From Magicicada septendecula (taxonomy: Eukaryota; Arthropoda; Insecta; Hemiptera; Cicadidae): a DNA stretch of 64,000 nt. Location of the stretch: contig CM068374.1 in the NCBI GenBank assembly GCA_034769895.1, forward strand, positions 357,775,802 through 357,839,801, written 5' to 3'. The stretch's first letter is position 1, and each line of letters opens with the position of its first letter. A program made the translations under genes and the position numbers. The notes below the pieces were generated by a model that was not told where the DNA came from, ran no database searches, and saw nothing but the letters and a program-made list of their open reading frames with translations. Shown one piece after another: positions 45,198-57,357 of the stretch.

Positions 45198-47206
45198 TAT
45201 ATTGTTAAATTCGTAAGAGATAAATATATACTTACCTGCACATACTATTACACATATTAACAAAAAGCACTGCATTTTCATTTAGATATTTTACAATATA
45301 CATAAAATTTTACATTTTCTGTAAGTTATGAAATTTCTTGCTGTCAAATACTAATACTAATAAAAACAACAACAAAATAATGACTCTCTTTTACCATCAA
45401 AGTGCTTCCAGAACTCTGTTTTAGTGGCTCGTTATTGCTGCAGAACATTATCCCAGGTACTTATTTTCACTGGTTATCCATGAGAGGACCAAATGAGTGC
45501 AATTTTTGAATTTTCTTTGACAGATATGTCCAATTCAAAAAGTTTTTGTATGTGTTGTTGGTAAACTTTTCTGTAACAATTCTCTAAATCTGTAGCTATA
45601 TTTGAAACTTAATTAACTAAGCTGTGTTTTTGTGCATTGGGTTACTTTTTAATATTCTACAATGTAAGCATTTTTTACATCTATTAAATTTTATGCAAAG
45701 AAAGAAAAACTGCTCTAACATAGTGAACATTTTGTGGGAGACTAAAGAACAAAATATTATTAGTACACAAGCTTCTGAAACAATGGTGAATGAACTGAAG
45801 TTGGTGACAGCAAGTGAAGATCATGGTGTTGTTTTCCTTGAATTTTTATCACTAGATGCTACAATCAATTAGGTATAATATTTGGGCATTTTATAACACT
45901 TGTATAAATTTCTAAAAATTGGCTAGATTTGTGGATAGAGAACTTATTAAAAGTGCACTCAATAATGCACTGCTCACCGGTCATTGCTTACTCAATTTCT
46001 AGCCAAAAATAACACAAAATGATGCCAAACCATATAATAAAATTCTGCTATCCATTTAACTTTGTGGCAGTTATAATCTGTGTACGGATTACCAATATAG
46101 AATTAAGGAAATTCAGAAAGGTTCTGTTTAATTTACCATACTAAGCTTCACAAGTTCAAGGGCTGTGCGGGACGAAGGGCATGCCCGTCGTCAGCTCGTA
46201 TACTGCATCCCGAGCTTCAAACAGAGCTCCTGCTGCAGGGACGATAGATGGGGCTGGATTAAGGGCGTGTCCTGCTACCGGCCTTGGTACTAAGTTTTAA
46301 TAACAGTTAAGTATACATTCTTTTATATTCTGCTTTTGAAGGCCATCAACAAATCTGGATTTGTTCCTAAAGTCATGTAGCCTACACCAGTTTCTCACAT
46401 TTTTGAGGAAGGATAGATCAGGAATAAGGTTTAAAATAGTTTGTTTATAATTTTGTATATAGGACTACATACATTGTGGAGAACATTTATTCAGTTCTGT
46501 ACCATACATCATTTGCAGGATCCGTTATACCAATGAAATGGAGTAATAGATACATATATACATAAACATTAAATGTAATTTACAAACGCACACTTTGAGC
46601 AATGTGTACATAGTACACCCAATTGATTTTAAAATTGTTATTTTTTTTTGCTTCTCCATCTTCTTTTAGTAAGTAACCATATGATAAAAATTATATAAAT
46701 TAACGTAAATGTTTTGACTGAAATTGGTAATTTCATTTTAAAAAGTTAAAAATACAATATAAGTCAATTATAAGTTAATTAAAACAAAATATCTCTGTAC
46801 ATCAACTGTAAGTTAGCAGATGTGACAATTTAAAATAACACTGTACAGACAATCAAATTACTAAAGAATGATTACATATATTAAACTAATATGCAAATTC
46901 ATTATTACTTTCTGATTCTATTTTAGTTGTTATCTTTTGTTTAAAATATTATATCTGTGAAACTGTATGAAATTAAACTGAATCCAAACACTACTAATGC
47001 CTCTGTACCAAAACAATATTACACTGAAACTGGAAATGTTAAATGTAATGGAAAGTTCTTTGCTTATGGACTTTCTGGTTTTGTTGCGTACGCAAAACTG
47101 CCCATACTGATGCCACTTTTCAATTACATATGAATTTACAATTTCGTTACAAAATTCCAATGCTTACACACAAAAGTTGTGATATGCAAAACACGCACAC
47201 GCACAT

Positions 47207-47207
<1 letters not shown>

Positions 47208-47240
<33 letters not shown>
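47208..47240. repeat. (AC)n microsatellite
   Basis: Uninterrupted CA repeat of about 16 units, preceded by an imperfect acacgcacacgcacatgc stretch. Confidence 0.95.
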
Positions 47241-47242
<2 letters not shown>

Positions 47243-47682
47243 CCAAGTAACAGAGATAATACATATTCCAAATGTGCATCCAAATATACACCATTAACTT
47301 TGAAAAAGAATAAATAAAAATTGAATTCCCACAAATGAGCTCCACCACATTCGTCATTTGCATTGAATATCCAAACCTTCTGTGTGAATCTTTATTCACT
47401 TTCACAGAAATTAAAAAAAAAATCATAAAAAGCTCGGTCTGCTGGTTATTACGACAAATAACTTCAAGTTACATAATGATAAAAACAGCTCAAATATTAA
47501 GCTTAATAAAGTTTAAAACAAAGCACTTTGATCTATGTAACACAAATTTATAAAGGGAAGATTGAAATACTTAATTAATTAATTACTTTTATTGTTTACC
47601 AAATTTCTATTTCTGTAACACTCGTATACAGTACGTTTTCAGTTTCTGCTGAAGAGCACTTGTATGAAATATTTTCAATTAA

Positions 47683-47707
47683 ACACACACACACACACAC
47701 ACACACA
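47683..47707. repeat. (AC)n microsatellite
   Basis: Short CA repeat of about 12 units. Confidence 0.9.
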
Positions 47708-48329
47708 GATGGTCAGATGACAGACAATTGTCCAGGGTGCGGGAAACAGATTGTAGCAGTTATGAATAAGCGCTCACTACAGTTTTAGTTGCCACAAAGT
47801 GTGGCCAGGCAAACATTGTGGTTTTGTAATAGAAGTGTTCTTAAAAAATAACAGTTCTCGTGTAACTACACAAGCATTTACATCATACACATTTAATCTA
47901 AATTGGATGGAATGTGCTGTGCCAAATAGGAACACATATTGCTGTGGGTTATTATTTTAGAAATGCTGGTTCTGCTTTAATACAGAAATCAACTGGATTT
48001 AACATAATGGAGACACAGAAAAGCATTGACCTGGTAACACTGCATTGCCCCCTCCCCCAAATAGAAAGGAAAATTGGGTTTTCAGTGAAGTTCATCTTGT
48101 TAGCAGTCTTTGTAATTCTAAGTTTATCAATAAAATTTGTTTTGCACTAATTTTTCACATGATCTAACCATGCACAGAAAACATACTACAAAGATAGTTT
48201 CCTTTCCTCATAAAGATTTTCCTGTGAAAATGTAAGCAGATGACATTGAATTTAATCAAATTGATTTATCAAGTTTGTCGTTACCTCTTGTAGAACTGCT
48301 AAATGCTTCGTACCGGATAAGAACTTTTG

Positions 48330-48760
48330 GTCTGTTCATCAATACCAAGTTTGAACACTGTCAAGCCACAGTAACACGATAATGGTTTGGTATGGCTGTC
48401 CTGATAATGGAAGTCATCTTTTGCTTCTGATCCAAGTGACTAAAATTTTCCTAGGGATACTATCAGGTCCTAAAGCTTTGTGATCCTTCACTCCTTTAAT
48501 GCCCTATCAAACTCTTCTCTCAAAACAGGTGGCCTCTTCAACACTGTTCACATTTTCCTGAATGTTTTAATCTAAATCTTGTCTCCTGTATAATCTTCTT
48601 ATTATTGCCATTGTTTCTGAATTCCTTCCACATCATTTATCACTTTTCCATGATTATCATCTATGCTTACTAGCATCTTACTTTTCCATACAACTGTCCT
48701 TAATTTCCATGTACGCACGGTTCTGTATTACCTCTGAACATATTTTCATCTACTTTCTTA
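48330..48760 (-). pseudogene. LINE fragment before the RT core
   Basis: The minus strand contains KALGPDSIPRKIL near 48450-48490, the GPDxIPxEIL signature just before the RT fingers in non-LTR retrotransposons, after a linker-like stretch. Heavily decayed. It lies downstream of the C-terminus of the next LINE, so it is a separate fragment. Confidence 0.5.
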
Positions 48761-50253
48761 CATTTCCTTCAAGAATTAAACCAAGGATACTTTGTTCTGG
48801 TCTCAAACAGGCAAAGATTATAGCTGGTCACTCCAGCGCTTCCTCGGACGTCCCACACCTCTCCATCCCTTCGACTTAATAGTTCCATAGTTGTTTGGGG
48901 ATGCAGCAGTCATCCATTCGGCAAAAATATTAACATCAATTCAGCCGATACTGGGCAATCCTGTCATGTATACTCATAATATTCAATTCCTGCCATATAT
49001 CTGTGTTTCTTCTATTATCATGGACAGTATACCCTGCCACGTGCCTGAGAAATCTTATTTCAGCCACTTGGATGTGACTGACCTGGTCTTTCATTAAAGT
49101 CCAATTCTCAGACCCATAAAGAAGTATGGGAAGGGCCATGTCCTTGTAGAATTTTAGGCGTGTTCCTTTATTTGCTGACTTTAGGGTTCACCTAATGGTC
49201 CCGCACATAAGGTTGAACTTATGCAACTTATTCACAACGTTGTCGCTTGCATGTAAGACACACTGTAGACCAGGTATTCAAAATTGATAACTTGATCCAG
49301 TGTAGTACCATATATAACAATTTTTGCCCGTACGGGATCAGTTCCAAGAAAAGCCACCACTTTGGTCTTAAGTGTGAATATTTGGATCCAGAGTTTTTGC
49401 AGACTCGATTTAACAAATGTATACCCATCTGCAATCTGTTTTCCGAGTCCGACAGAATAGCCTGATCGTCTGCAAACAACAAAGTGTCAACTGTAGAGTG
49501 ACCAATCATAAAATGCTCTGGAAGACACATCTGCCAGTTTTGTGTGACATCATCAATATATAAATTAAAAATATAAGGTGATAATGGACACCCTTGTTGT
49601 ACTCAACAATTGATCAGGCCAACTCTAGGAGCTGTTTCCCTGCTTCAATTAGATTTTATTCTCCACATAAAGACTCTGTATAGCTCTAATTTGATGTTGT
49701 GAGATCCCTTTCCTTGCCATTATTGCCCATAGTTTGCTCCGATTGACTCTGTCAAATGCCTTCTCTAAGTCGATTTCCTTTCAAGCCAATCTTTCCCTTG
49801 CTTTCTTTGCTTCTCTGGTTATAATGTTTGCATATTTCCTATGGCAGATTTGATCTCCTGATATCTTACACTTCCTCCGTTTCTTCATCTTATTGATTAT
49901 ATCTTCAGTTATCCACAATTTGTTTGGTATCTTATCTTCTTTCTCAAAATCAGATTCTAATGCTTTTGTTACTCCCTCTTTAAACACCTCCCATTTCCCT
50001 TGAATGCCACTTTCAATCATGCATTTATTCTTGTTTTCATCTGTAATATTTTTGGAAGACTCTGGTCCTTGCTGTTATTTTTAATTTTGACTGTGTCCCA
50101 TCTTCTCTTTGCTGGACAAATTTGTTTCTTCTTCAGATTCAGCTTGCTCTCCATCAGCACAAGGATATGATTTGAGTCTATGTCTATCATCTCACAATAG
50201 CTCTTACAATCCTAAAATTCTTTCTCACCAATATACAGGTTAACTGATAATGT

Positions 50254-50261
50254 TCACCATC
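50254..50261 (+). repeat. Left target-site duplication of hAT 2
   Basis: tcaccatc, matching tcagcatc at 51075-51082 in 7 of 8 positions. Confidence 0.75.
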
Positions 50262-51074
50262 CAGGGGCGGATTAGAAATGCATGGTGCCCTATGCTGCTA
50301 TCAGACTGGTGCTCCCCCATTCAAAATTCGACCTTTTATCCATTATTTACACTGATAAATGGCATACACAATTTCAAAAGTTAAGAATTATTTAGCTAAA
50401 TAGTGATTACAATGAGCATATTAGTACTTAAGCTTAGATAATACTAATTGATCCAGTTTTTTTCTTGATTTTGCCTTAACCAAGTCTTGTATAATTTCTT
50501 CTAAATCGAGTGATTCAATTATCTCGTTTTCAATATTCAACCTCGCTAACGAAGATAATCTCTCATCTTCCTTAGTTGAACTCAAAATGTCTTTAATGCA
50601 TTTTAATACAGAAAATGATCTTTCAAATTCACAATTAGCTATTGGAATCGTTAAAAGCAGACGATAAGGAATGTATGTATGCTGAAATACATAAATCATT
50701 TTACAATCAATAATCCAGTTTAATACTTTGAGCGGACAAACTGTAGTATCATGGAATCTATCGTCTTCATTCGAACAATTTGAAAAAAAACCCTCTTTCT
50801 TGCAATTTTACTTGTGGCACAAAGTGCTTCATTTCCGTTAGCAAATAATTATTCAAATCATTTGAGTAAACTTCTGTAAGAGCTTTCGCTTGATTTCCCA
50901 ACTCAACACTCTCCATGGTTAATAACTGTGTAAACAAACAATTGCGTAATGTGATCATAAGCTGTGCTTTGCTTAGTCATTCACTCACTTAGTAGAATGG
51001 TGCCCCGTCTGACAGCCGAAGCCCAGGTGCCTGGTGCTGCAGCAAACCCTACCGTTATGGATAATCCACCACTG
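50262..51074 (-). mobile_element. hAT transposon 2, internally deleted
   Basis: 813 bp with ends CAGGGGCGGATTA and, reverse complement, CAGTGGTGGATTA, and a near-perfect 8-bp duplication. It inserted inside the LINE endonuclease coding sequence, whose reading continues on both sides. Only the transposase C-terminus remains. Confidence 0.82.
50421..50958 (-). pseudogene. hAT 2 transposase C-terminal remnant
   Basis: Frames 50958-50767 and 50699-50421. The second contains IPIANCEFERSFSVLKCIK followed by RLSSLARLNIENE, the hAT dimerisation and catalytic Glu block. The first two thirds of a transposase are missing. Confidence 0.75.
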
Positions 51075-51489
51075 TCAGCATCACCTGGCATGGTCCAAGT
51101 ATATATTCTTCTTTTGGATTGCAGGAAAAGAGTGTTAGTAATGGTGAACTGCGAGCTTCCAAAATCCACATTCCCCTGCAGTATCTCCTTTTTTGGCCTC
51201 TCCAACCACTGCATTCCTGTCACTGAGAGTAATAAGATTAGTCCTGTCTTCAACTTGCTCAATTTGCTTGTGTACATCCTCTAGTAACTTGCCTGCGTAT
51301 TCTTGACATGTAAACTTGACTTAATACCATATCTCTTGGCAGTACTTAATTTTTAGTACGATAAATCTCTCACTGTAAACCCAAAGGCTAATTACATTAT
51401 GAGGTAAATTCCTTTTTAATTAAATATAATTAAATCACTACCGACTTGGAACACAAAGTTTTGTATGGGTAAAAACGTAAAAGTTTTAC

Positions 51490-52136
51490 CTTATAGCCTG
51501 AACCAGTTTTCGGTTTTAAAAAGCTTCTTCAGAGGCTGCCGCTGGGAGCACTGTACGTCTTGTTCTTGGCAATGGTATCGACTTTTGAAGGATCAGTGTT
51601 GTGTGTGTGTGTGTGGGGTGTGATATGTTCGAATAATGTGTGTGATTTGAATTGTGTCTGTTCGTTTAGGATGTCGTTTTTTATGTGTTTGTATATTTCC
51701 AATTGTTCAAGAGTGTCTAGTTTTCGGCCTTTGTCTATACGTATAGAAAATCCAAGTTACTGTCGAAGTTTTTGTATGTGTGGTTTGCTTCAATGAGTTC
51801 GTTTACAAAGGTGTATTCGGTAATGGAATGTAGTGCCTTTGTGTGTTCAATGTATCTATGTTTGAAGCTACGTCCTGTCTGGCCTATATAGAATTTGTTG
51901 CAATCTGAACAGTTTAGTTTGTAAACACCAGGTAGATCGAATTTGTTTTGTGCTTTGTGTGTGTGTTCTGTTTTGTTTGTAGTTTTGTATGAGATTCCGT
52001 ATCCTGCTTTTTTGAATTTGTGATATAAAGCAAACTCCTCCGCTTGCCTCTTCATTTCCTGTGTACAGAATCCTAAATTCCCCACTCCAAAAATCTCTGC
52101 TTTCGGCCACCTACCCATTTTCAGTTTTTCAAACAT
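51490..52136 (-). pseudogene. PLE 3' fragment with GIY-YIG domain
   Basis: Minus-strand frame 52136-51735 contains FKKAGYGISYKTTNK and then a well-preserved GIY-YIG core: GVYKLNCSDCNKFYIGQTGR, FKHRYIEHTK and NHTYKNFDSNLDFL. The C-terminal EQLEIYKHIKNDILNEQTQF continues at about 51725-51660. At 51535-51508 the tail has CTGAAGA...CGAAAAC, a worn hammerhead-like pattern. The RT half is absent. It is closer to the PLE in units 2 and 3 than to the palindrome PLE (shared KLNCxDC). Confidence 0.82.
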
Positions 52137-52139
52137 CGC

Positions 52140-52924
52140 ACACCTTCAATGCCAACAACTCTTTCTCATTTGTAAAATAACAAAGGTGAAACATTTGTAT
52201 CTTAAAAATATAGCATAGTGACACTTATAAACATTCAGCTACATTCAGCCAGGATGCTACAACTGTCGAGCCATACAAGTTGTTAGAGGGTTGGAGAGGA
52301 ATAACTGTTCAAATACACACTGTGCATTGGTGCGATGTCACTGAAACATCACACCACGTGTTGTGCCTTTAAACAAGTGTTAGTGACAAAAGTGCAAATT
52401 AAATGCACAGCTCACAATACCAAATACCACAAAATCAATGTGTTATAGCACAGTAGCACATACATACCAGGCATTACAGCATAACAAATTAATCAAATCA
52501 TAATGATATTAAAAAAAGACTAGTTGTAAATGTCCTTCAACAGATTGTTTTTCATATAACAAATTCAAAATTTTTGTTGTATTTGGATTACTGAATTTTT
52601 ATTGGATTTTTACAAATCTTTACAATATTCTCTATTCAAGTCAGAAATGAAATGCTGTGATGCAAAATTATTGCATATCAATTAAAAGAAAAAAGTGAAC
52701 TTAGTTGTTAGGTTATTTCTGCTTTAGCACACTAAAATTTAAAGTACATGTGATACATTTTCAAAATATTAGCTACAATTTGTTTCTTATTTACAAAACA
52801 TTTTATTATCTGGACAAGTGCTATTTCAGCAATAACCAATTCATCAATAACCAATTCATTATTTCAGATAATCAATAACATACTGTTTTTAACTATAAAG
52901 TGAAATTAATGTACAGAACATGTA
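52140..52924. other. No gene recognised
   Basis: AT-rich sequence, no supported coding region or repeat boundary. Confidence 0.5.
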
Positions 52925-53270
52925 AAGTTTGTTCACTCTTAGAGTGGATCCTGATGTAAACAAAACCTGATGTGCTTGTACTTGAACTGGATTGGTTAGA
53001 TGAGTGGCTGCATCACTAAATCCTCCGCCAGAAATAAAGTAGTTCGCAATTGATTACTACTATAAAATATGTGACTGATTATTAATTTTTCACAACAGGG
53101 TTTAATACAACTAAAAATAACGTAAATAGATTTTATAATTCTTTGGGTCTGCTAGATTTTACATTCAAAGATTTCTTTGAGAAAGTTTTAACTTTGTACT
53201 GAACATGCCTCTGTGTTATATCACTCCTCTGTCTTTACATCAGGATCCACTCGTAAAAGTGACCAAACTT
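52925..53270. mobile_element. MITE, TA-flanked
   Basis: 346 bp with inverted ends of about 37 bp: left AAGTTTGTTCACTCTTAGAG, right (reverse complement) AAGTTTGGTCACTTTTACGA, both continuing into gtggatcctgatgtaaa. Flanked by TA at 52923-52924 and 53271-53272. No coding capacity. TA target and long inverted ends point to a Tc1/mariner-type MITE. Confidence 0.82.
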
Positions 53271-53272
53271 TA

Positions 53273-53832
53273 TTATTCATTTTTGAACAAAATCTTGTTT
53301 TACTGTAGATCATGTGCTTTATCTGCATATCTTATAATCTAAATTAAATTAACTAAATGACTGTTTCACAAGAATGCCACAGAATAGCAAAACACCCTAC
53401 ATATTGTCAACTTAAACTTTTAGCAAGTATTTGGCGTTGAAAACAATGACCTATCAAAACAATGAAACCAACAAATTTCTGTCAGAATTTATGGAAACCT
53501 AAGTCTATTATAGTAATTAACATTGTTACCTAATTAAATTTTATTCAGTTTTTAAAAAGAAGGTATCACTAGAAAATTTATTTTTCCTTTTTTTCCATTA
53601 AGAGGTCACCATCGGGTGTATCTGTTAGAAGGCCATTATGGGATACAAATAATATACAAAACTTATCATACATGCACCTTCTTACACTGTACTGTGACTA
53701 CCAAATATTAAATAATAAATTCACTCTACAAATACAGCCATATTTTACCACCTTGGAGAGTAAGACACAAATAAGTGCACCACTATTCCACAGACAGCCG
53801 TTTTTTATTATGATTTCTCCTTTTGTTTAACA
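53273..53832. other. No gene recognised
   Basis: AT-rich intergenic sequence without supported features. Confidence 0.5.
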
Positions 53833-55027
53833 TAGGCTGCATCAGCTAAATCCAGACAAAATTCAATCTGAATTTCCCATATGACTTTAGCAGTAGTTGA
53901 TTGTTGGCGTTTAGGTAAGGCAGCTGTACGTTTTTTACGTGTATAACTCCAAAATGGGCGAGTTTGTGATGTCAAGTGCGGAATATGATCGATGAGTGGC
54001 AGTAACTGAAGCGCTTCGTGCTGAGCATTCGCCAACTGAAATTATTCATTTCTTCGAGTACCCGAGATCGACCGTTTATGACATTGCGCAAAAACGTGCA
54101 GACACGGAGAAGTCCATAGAAGGTTCTGCTGACCCGGGAAGACAAAGCCATTTGAGACAGAAAACTGCAAGGACCCAAAGTGTCATGCAAAGAGCTCATT
54201 TCAGAAGATCCAGGGGTGCTGCTTTGTAAATTATCCACCACACTTGGGGTGAGTGAGGCTACCATGCATCGAATCGCAGAAAAGGACACATCTTATGTGC
54301 TCAAGGTATGACAAATGCTGTCTGAGGGTGCCAAGGTAAAGAGAGTTGCCTGCTGCAATTTGCTCCTTTGTTCATTGAAGCATGAAGCTGTGCGTTGCCT
54401 CAGGTTTTTTTTTTCTGATGAGAAAATGTTTACTGTTAAGCAAAAGTGAACTGAAGGAACGACTATTGCCTTGCCCATGATCCCGAGGATGTCCCTGTGG
54501 TAGCCAGGATGAAGTTTCCGGCCAGTGTTCATGTCTTAAGCGTCGTTTCCAGTGAGGGTGACGTCATGCCACCACATTTTTTTAAAAAGGGAGCAGATTA
54601 TGAGAACTGTAGTGAAGCCATGGACATCTTTCAACAGGACAGTGCATCGGCTCACACAAGCCATATAGTGCAGAACGGTTTTTCTAATAATGTGGATGCA
54701 TTCTGGTCTCCCAAAAATCCCGATTTAAACGCCCTTGATTATTACGTTTGGGGCGTTATTGAAAGGGTATCTAATGAGTTCAGGCACCCCAACGTGGCAA
54801 CCCTTCAGGCTAGTATTGAGGCAGCATTCGCGGATTTGGACAAGGAGCAGTTGAAGAGATTTGGGCCAGTGATCACAATATATATTATATTATATTGAAT
54901 AATAGAACTCAGGAAGGGTCTCTTAGACAATGTACAAACATTTTTGATTGTAAGTGTAATTTCTTAATGAACAAACAAATATTTTAATAAACTATTTGTT
55001 TTGTCCAGATTTAGCCAACGCATCCTG
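53833..55027 (+). mobile_element. Tc1/mariner-superfamily transposon
   Basis: 1195 bp. Inverted ends: right, reverse complement, CAGGATGCGTTGGCTAAATC; left TAGGCTGCATCAGCTAAATC, both continuing as tggacaaaa/cagacaaaa. TA follows at 55028; the left TA is worn to CA. It encloses transposase remains on the plus strand. Confidence 0.82.
53975..54890 (+). pseudogene. Tc1/mariner-superfamily transposase, decayed
   Basis: The N-terminal helix-turn-helix is clear at 53996-54229 (AVTEALRAEHSPTEIIHFFEYPRSTVYDI). The first catalytic region FSDEKMFTV lies near 54410-54435 and the second at 54638-54668 (FQQDSASAHTS); the last follows as NPDLNALDYYVWGVIE at about 54716-54765. Frames change at least twice, and part of the centre (between the second and third catalytic regions and before FQQD) is deleted relative to known relatives. 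Not functional. Confidence 0.8.
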
Positions 55028-55029
55028 TA

Positions 55030-55829
55030 ATTGTATAAACAAATTTTCACAATTCTGTATCCATTTTCACGTGTACTATGTGTCTGTCAACTTAAACTAC
55101 TCAGTATCTATAACACCCTACATGATTATTCTTACTGGCAGCACAAATTAATTTTATAATATGGATTTTTAACTACATCAAATTCCATATATCTTGTAAA
55201 ATATTATTCTGGGACAACCAACTATCTTAAACGGAATACTCCTGTTATGGCAGGATAAACATAAGAAAACGACCAATGCTGTAGCTTGTATACATACAGA
55301 AATTACTTAAAACATGCAATGATCATTATACCATAGGCAAAGCAATGTAAAAATTGTAATGGAACTACTAAACGCTAGCCTCTGGTTAGCCAACACAAGT
55401 AATGATAAGTTTAGCATGATTTATAAAAAATAAGTACAATGTTTAAATTGTCAAACATCATATATATTACATAAACCACTATATTATTTGTTACTGTAAT
55501 ATTATATTCAAATTTTAAAAGGACGTATTAACATTATTTTGACTACAATAATGATAATATTTAATTACTGAACTCTATATAGCGACAGTAGTAGGGGACT
55601 GGATGTGACAGCAGTACATCTGGATACTTCTGTATTTATATACCAGTTGTTTACGTCTACTATCAATTTAAATGTGATTTACTATACACTGTACAACAAT
55701 TACTGTTAAATTAAAATGGTCACCGTTATTTGTTGTACTGGTATTACTTTTTGATTCCCATTAACCGGCCAGACCAGTCTGTCATTAAATAATGGTGTCT
55801 TACTGTTGTTAATAGTTCTTCTGTGTTAA
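55030..55829. other. No gene recognised
   Basis: About 800 bp of AT-rich sequence without a supported feature. Confidence 0.5.
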
Positions 55830-56375
55830 ACAAGCAGTTAACAAGGGGATAGTTATCCAGTGGATCCCCTCTCACATAGGCATCTCGGGAAATGAGACAG
55901 CGGACATATTGGCAAAGCGAGGGAAAAAGATTTACCACTGGGAAAGTACCAACGACTTCAGCACCCTAAGAAGACTGATGATGAGGAAAACAAACTCTCA
56001 CTTCCTGGAAGAAGCAAGAAACATATCAAAACGAAAAACATGGTCAGGGATTGTACAGTTATGGAATAAAAACTGAAGAAAACTCAGGAAGGAAGCAGTA
56101 GCCAACTTTAGACTGGAAACTGGCCATGACTGTCTCTCAGCGCATCTCTACAAATTAAAAATTTCCACCACAGAAGAATGTGTATTGTGAAGGAGAGAAG
56201 ACTCAAAAATGAACAAAAATCATCTATTGGAGTGTGTGTGTGTGATGCTGAACCGGGAAATGCAAGAATTCAGAAGTTACAGTGGTCTTTATTGGGAAGC
56301 TCGCTACCAAATGGGTTAGGGTTAAATGTACCAAGGGGAGCCATTATAAAACAAACAAACAAACAACTTTGAAGC
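55830..56375 (+). pseudogene. 5'-truncated LINE 3' end with RNase H domain
   Basis: Plus strand reads an RNase H block, IQWIPSHIGISGNETAD followed by ILAKRG (55853-55922), then ANFRLETGHDCLSAHLYKLK (56103-56162) and an HLLEC region (56220-56235), the usual order at the C-terminus of LINEs with RNase H. The frame shifts at least once. The sequence ends in gccattataaaacaaacaaacaaac, an (AAAC)n tail typical of LINE 3' ends. 5' truncation is normal for this class. Confidence 0.78.
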
Positions 56376-57247
56376 AGGTTACTCATACCTCTTGATAGTT
56401 CATTACAGACCCTGTTGTGGTACGTGCATGTGTGAACATCCACACTAAACACAACACTCAATGTGAAACAGCCACACGTTTTACAAAAGCAAGTCCCATT
56501 AAAACAGAAAAACTAGCATTATTTACGAACATTCAGCACAATTGACCCGTCTCTTAATTATACAAAACTAGCCGACAATCCTACACAAATCATCTAGTCG
56601 TATTTATTCTAATAATAATAATAATAATAATTTAATTAATTGATATTAACTTTAAGTTTACAAAAATCACAGACTTAGTTAAGAAATACAGTAATAGTTT
56701 TACGTATCCACATACACACATGTACTCAACAAAAATAATATAATACAACTAATGTAAATACTTTATTTCGGAATCGCTTAAATAAAATAACGTCAGTCTA
56801 CTAGTTTGTTGTCATATTAAAAAAAAAAAAAATTAAAAATCGAATAAATTAATTGATGATATACATAGATACACTGACCACAAATATTTACAAGTTTATA
56901 AAGTTGGCTACAGTCAATAAAATGGTACTCTATTTTGTTATTACCTTAACTGCGTCATCGTCACACTTCACTTCATTAGAGTTGTTAGGGTAAAAGTAAT
57001 ATTATCGCGACACCAATACTTGTAAGAATATTGTTAATATAAAAAAAACCACCACTGACTATGTTGATTCGATACACTGCTTTGTATAATTCTTTAACAT
57101 GAATTTATCCATTAAAAGAAAAAAATTAGAATGTTCACTTCAGTGAATGTAACACTTAAAACTTTTGTAAAGTGCGCAACAAAAGCATGTTTAGTTTACC
57201 ATCAAAATCCTGCAGACTCCACAAACAGTTACACTGTCAGTTTCATC
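56376..57247 (-). other. 3' flank / probable 3' UTR of the deubiquitinase gene
   Basis: No coding feature. On the minus strand an AATAAA polyadenylation signal lies at 56767-56762, about 480 nt after the stop codon, and is a candidate for the mRNA end. An (AAT)n run lies at about 56611-56630 and an A-run at 56819-56832. Confidence 0.35.
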
Positions 57248-57290
57248 TCATTCATATTCCAAAATCTGTTTATGATAAAAGAGCAAGTAC
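57248..57290 (-). CDS. USP22/not: USP22/Nonstop-like deubiquitinase, last coding exon
   Basis: Minus-strand exon encoding the end YLLFYHKQILEYE and a TGA stop, the conserved C-terminus of USP22 (fly Nonstop), the ubiquitin-specific protease of the SAGA complex that removes ubiquitin from histone H2B. The acceptor is CAG just upstream (57293-57291), and the exon starts with G, which completes the GGG glycine codon begun by the preceding exon (phase 2), giving DSEGY as in the family. The fit of splice phase, motif and stop makes this a confident call despite its 43 bp. Confidence 0.88.
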
Positions 57291-57357
57291 CTGATGAACA
57301 AAAAAACAAAACAAAATATCTTGTTCAGATTATAGCTAACTCTGTGTACAAAAAATA

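Larger units (their letters stand above)
45198..48290. other. No gene recognised
   Basis: About 3.1 kb of AT-rich sequence with short random open frames only. A GC-richer block at 46150-46290 (gggcatgcccgtcgtcagc...) stands out but matches nothing I recognise. Contains (AC)n runs at 47208-47240 and 47683-47707. Confidence 0.5.
48800..51340 (-). mobile_element. LINE (non-LTR retrotransposon), degraded, split by hAT 2
   Basis: Minus-strand order: AP-endonuclease part at about 51275-51075 (ending RRIYTWTMPGD, the family YTWTSPDG motif); hAT 2; rest of the endonuclease at 50261-50040; linker at 50020-49781 (KLWITEDIINKMKKRRK); RT at about 49790-49230 (DLEKAFDRV, GCPLSPYIFNLYIDD, FADDQAIL); thumb and C-terminus at 49139-48800 (LLYGSENWTLMKDQ, RFLRHVAGYT). 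It contains several stops and shifts and a deletion between linker and RT. It copied its own RNA at nicked target DNA. Clade not assigned with confidence. Confidence 0.8.

Noticed and set aside
45624-45872. 82-residue plus-strand frame
   Set aside because: No homology recognised, no splice or promoter context; length is within chance in AT-rich DNA.
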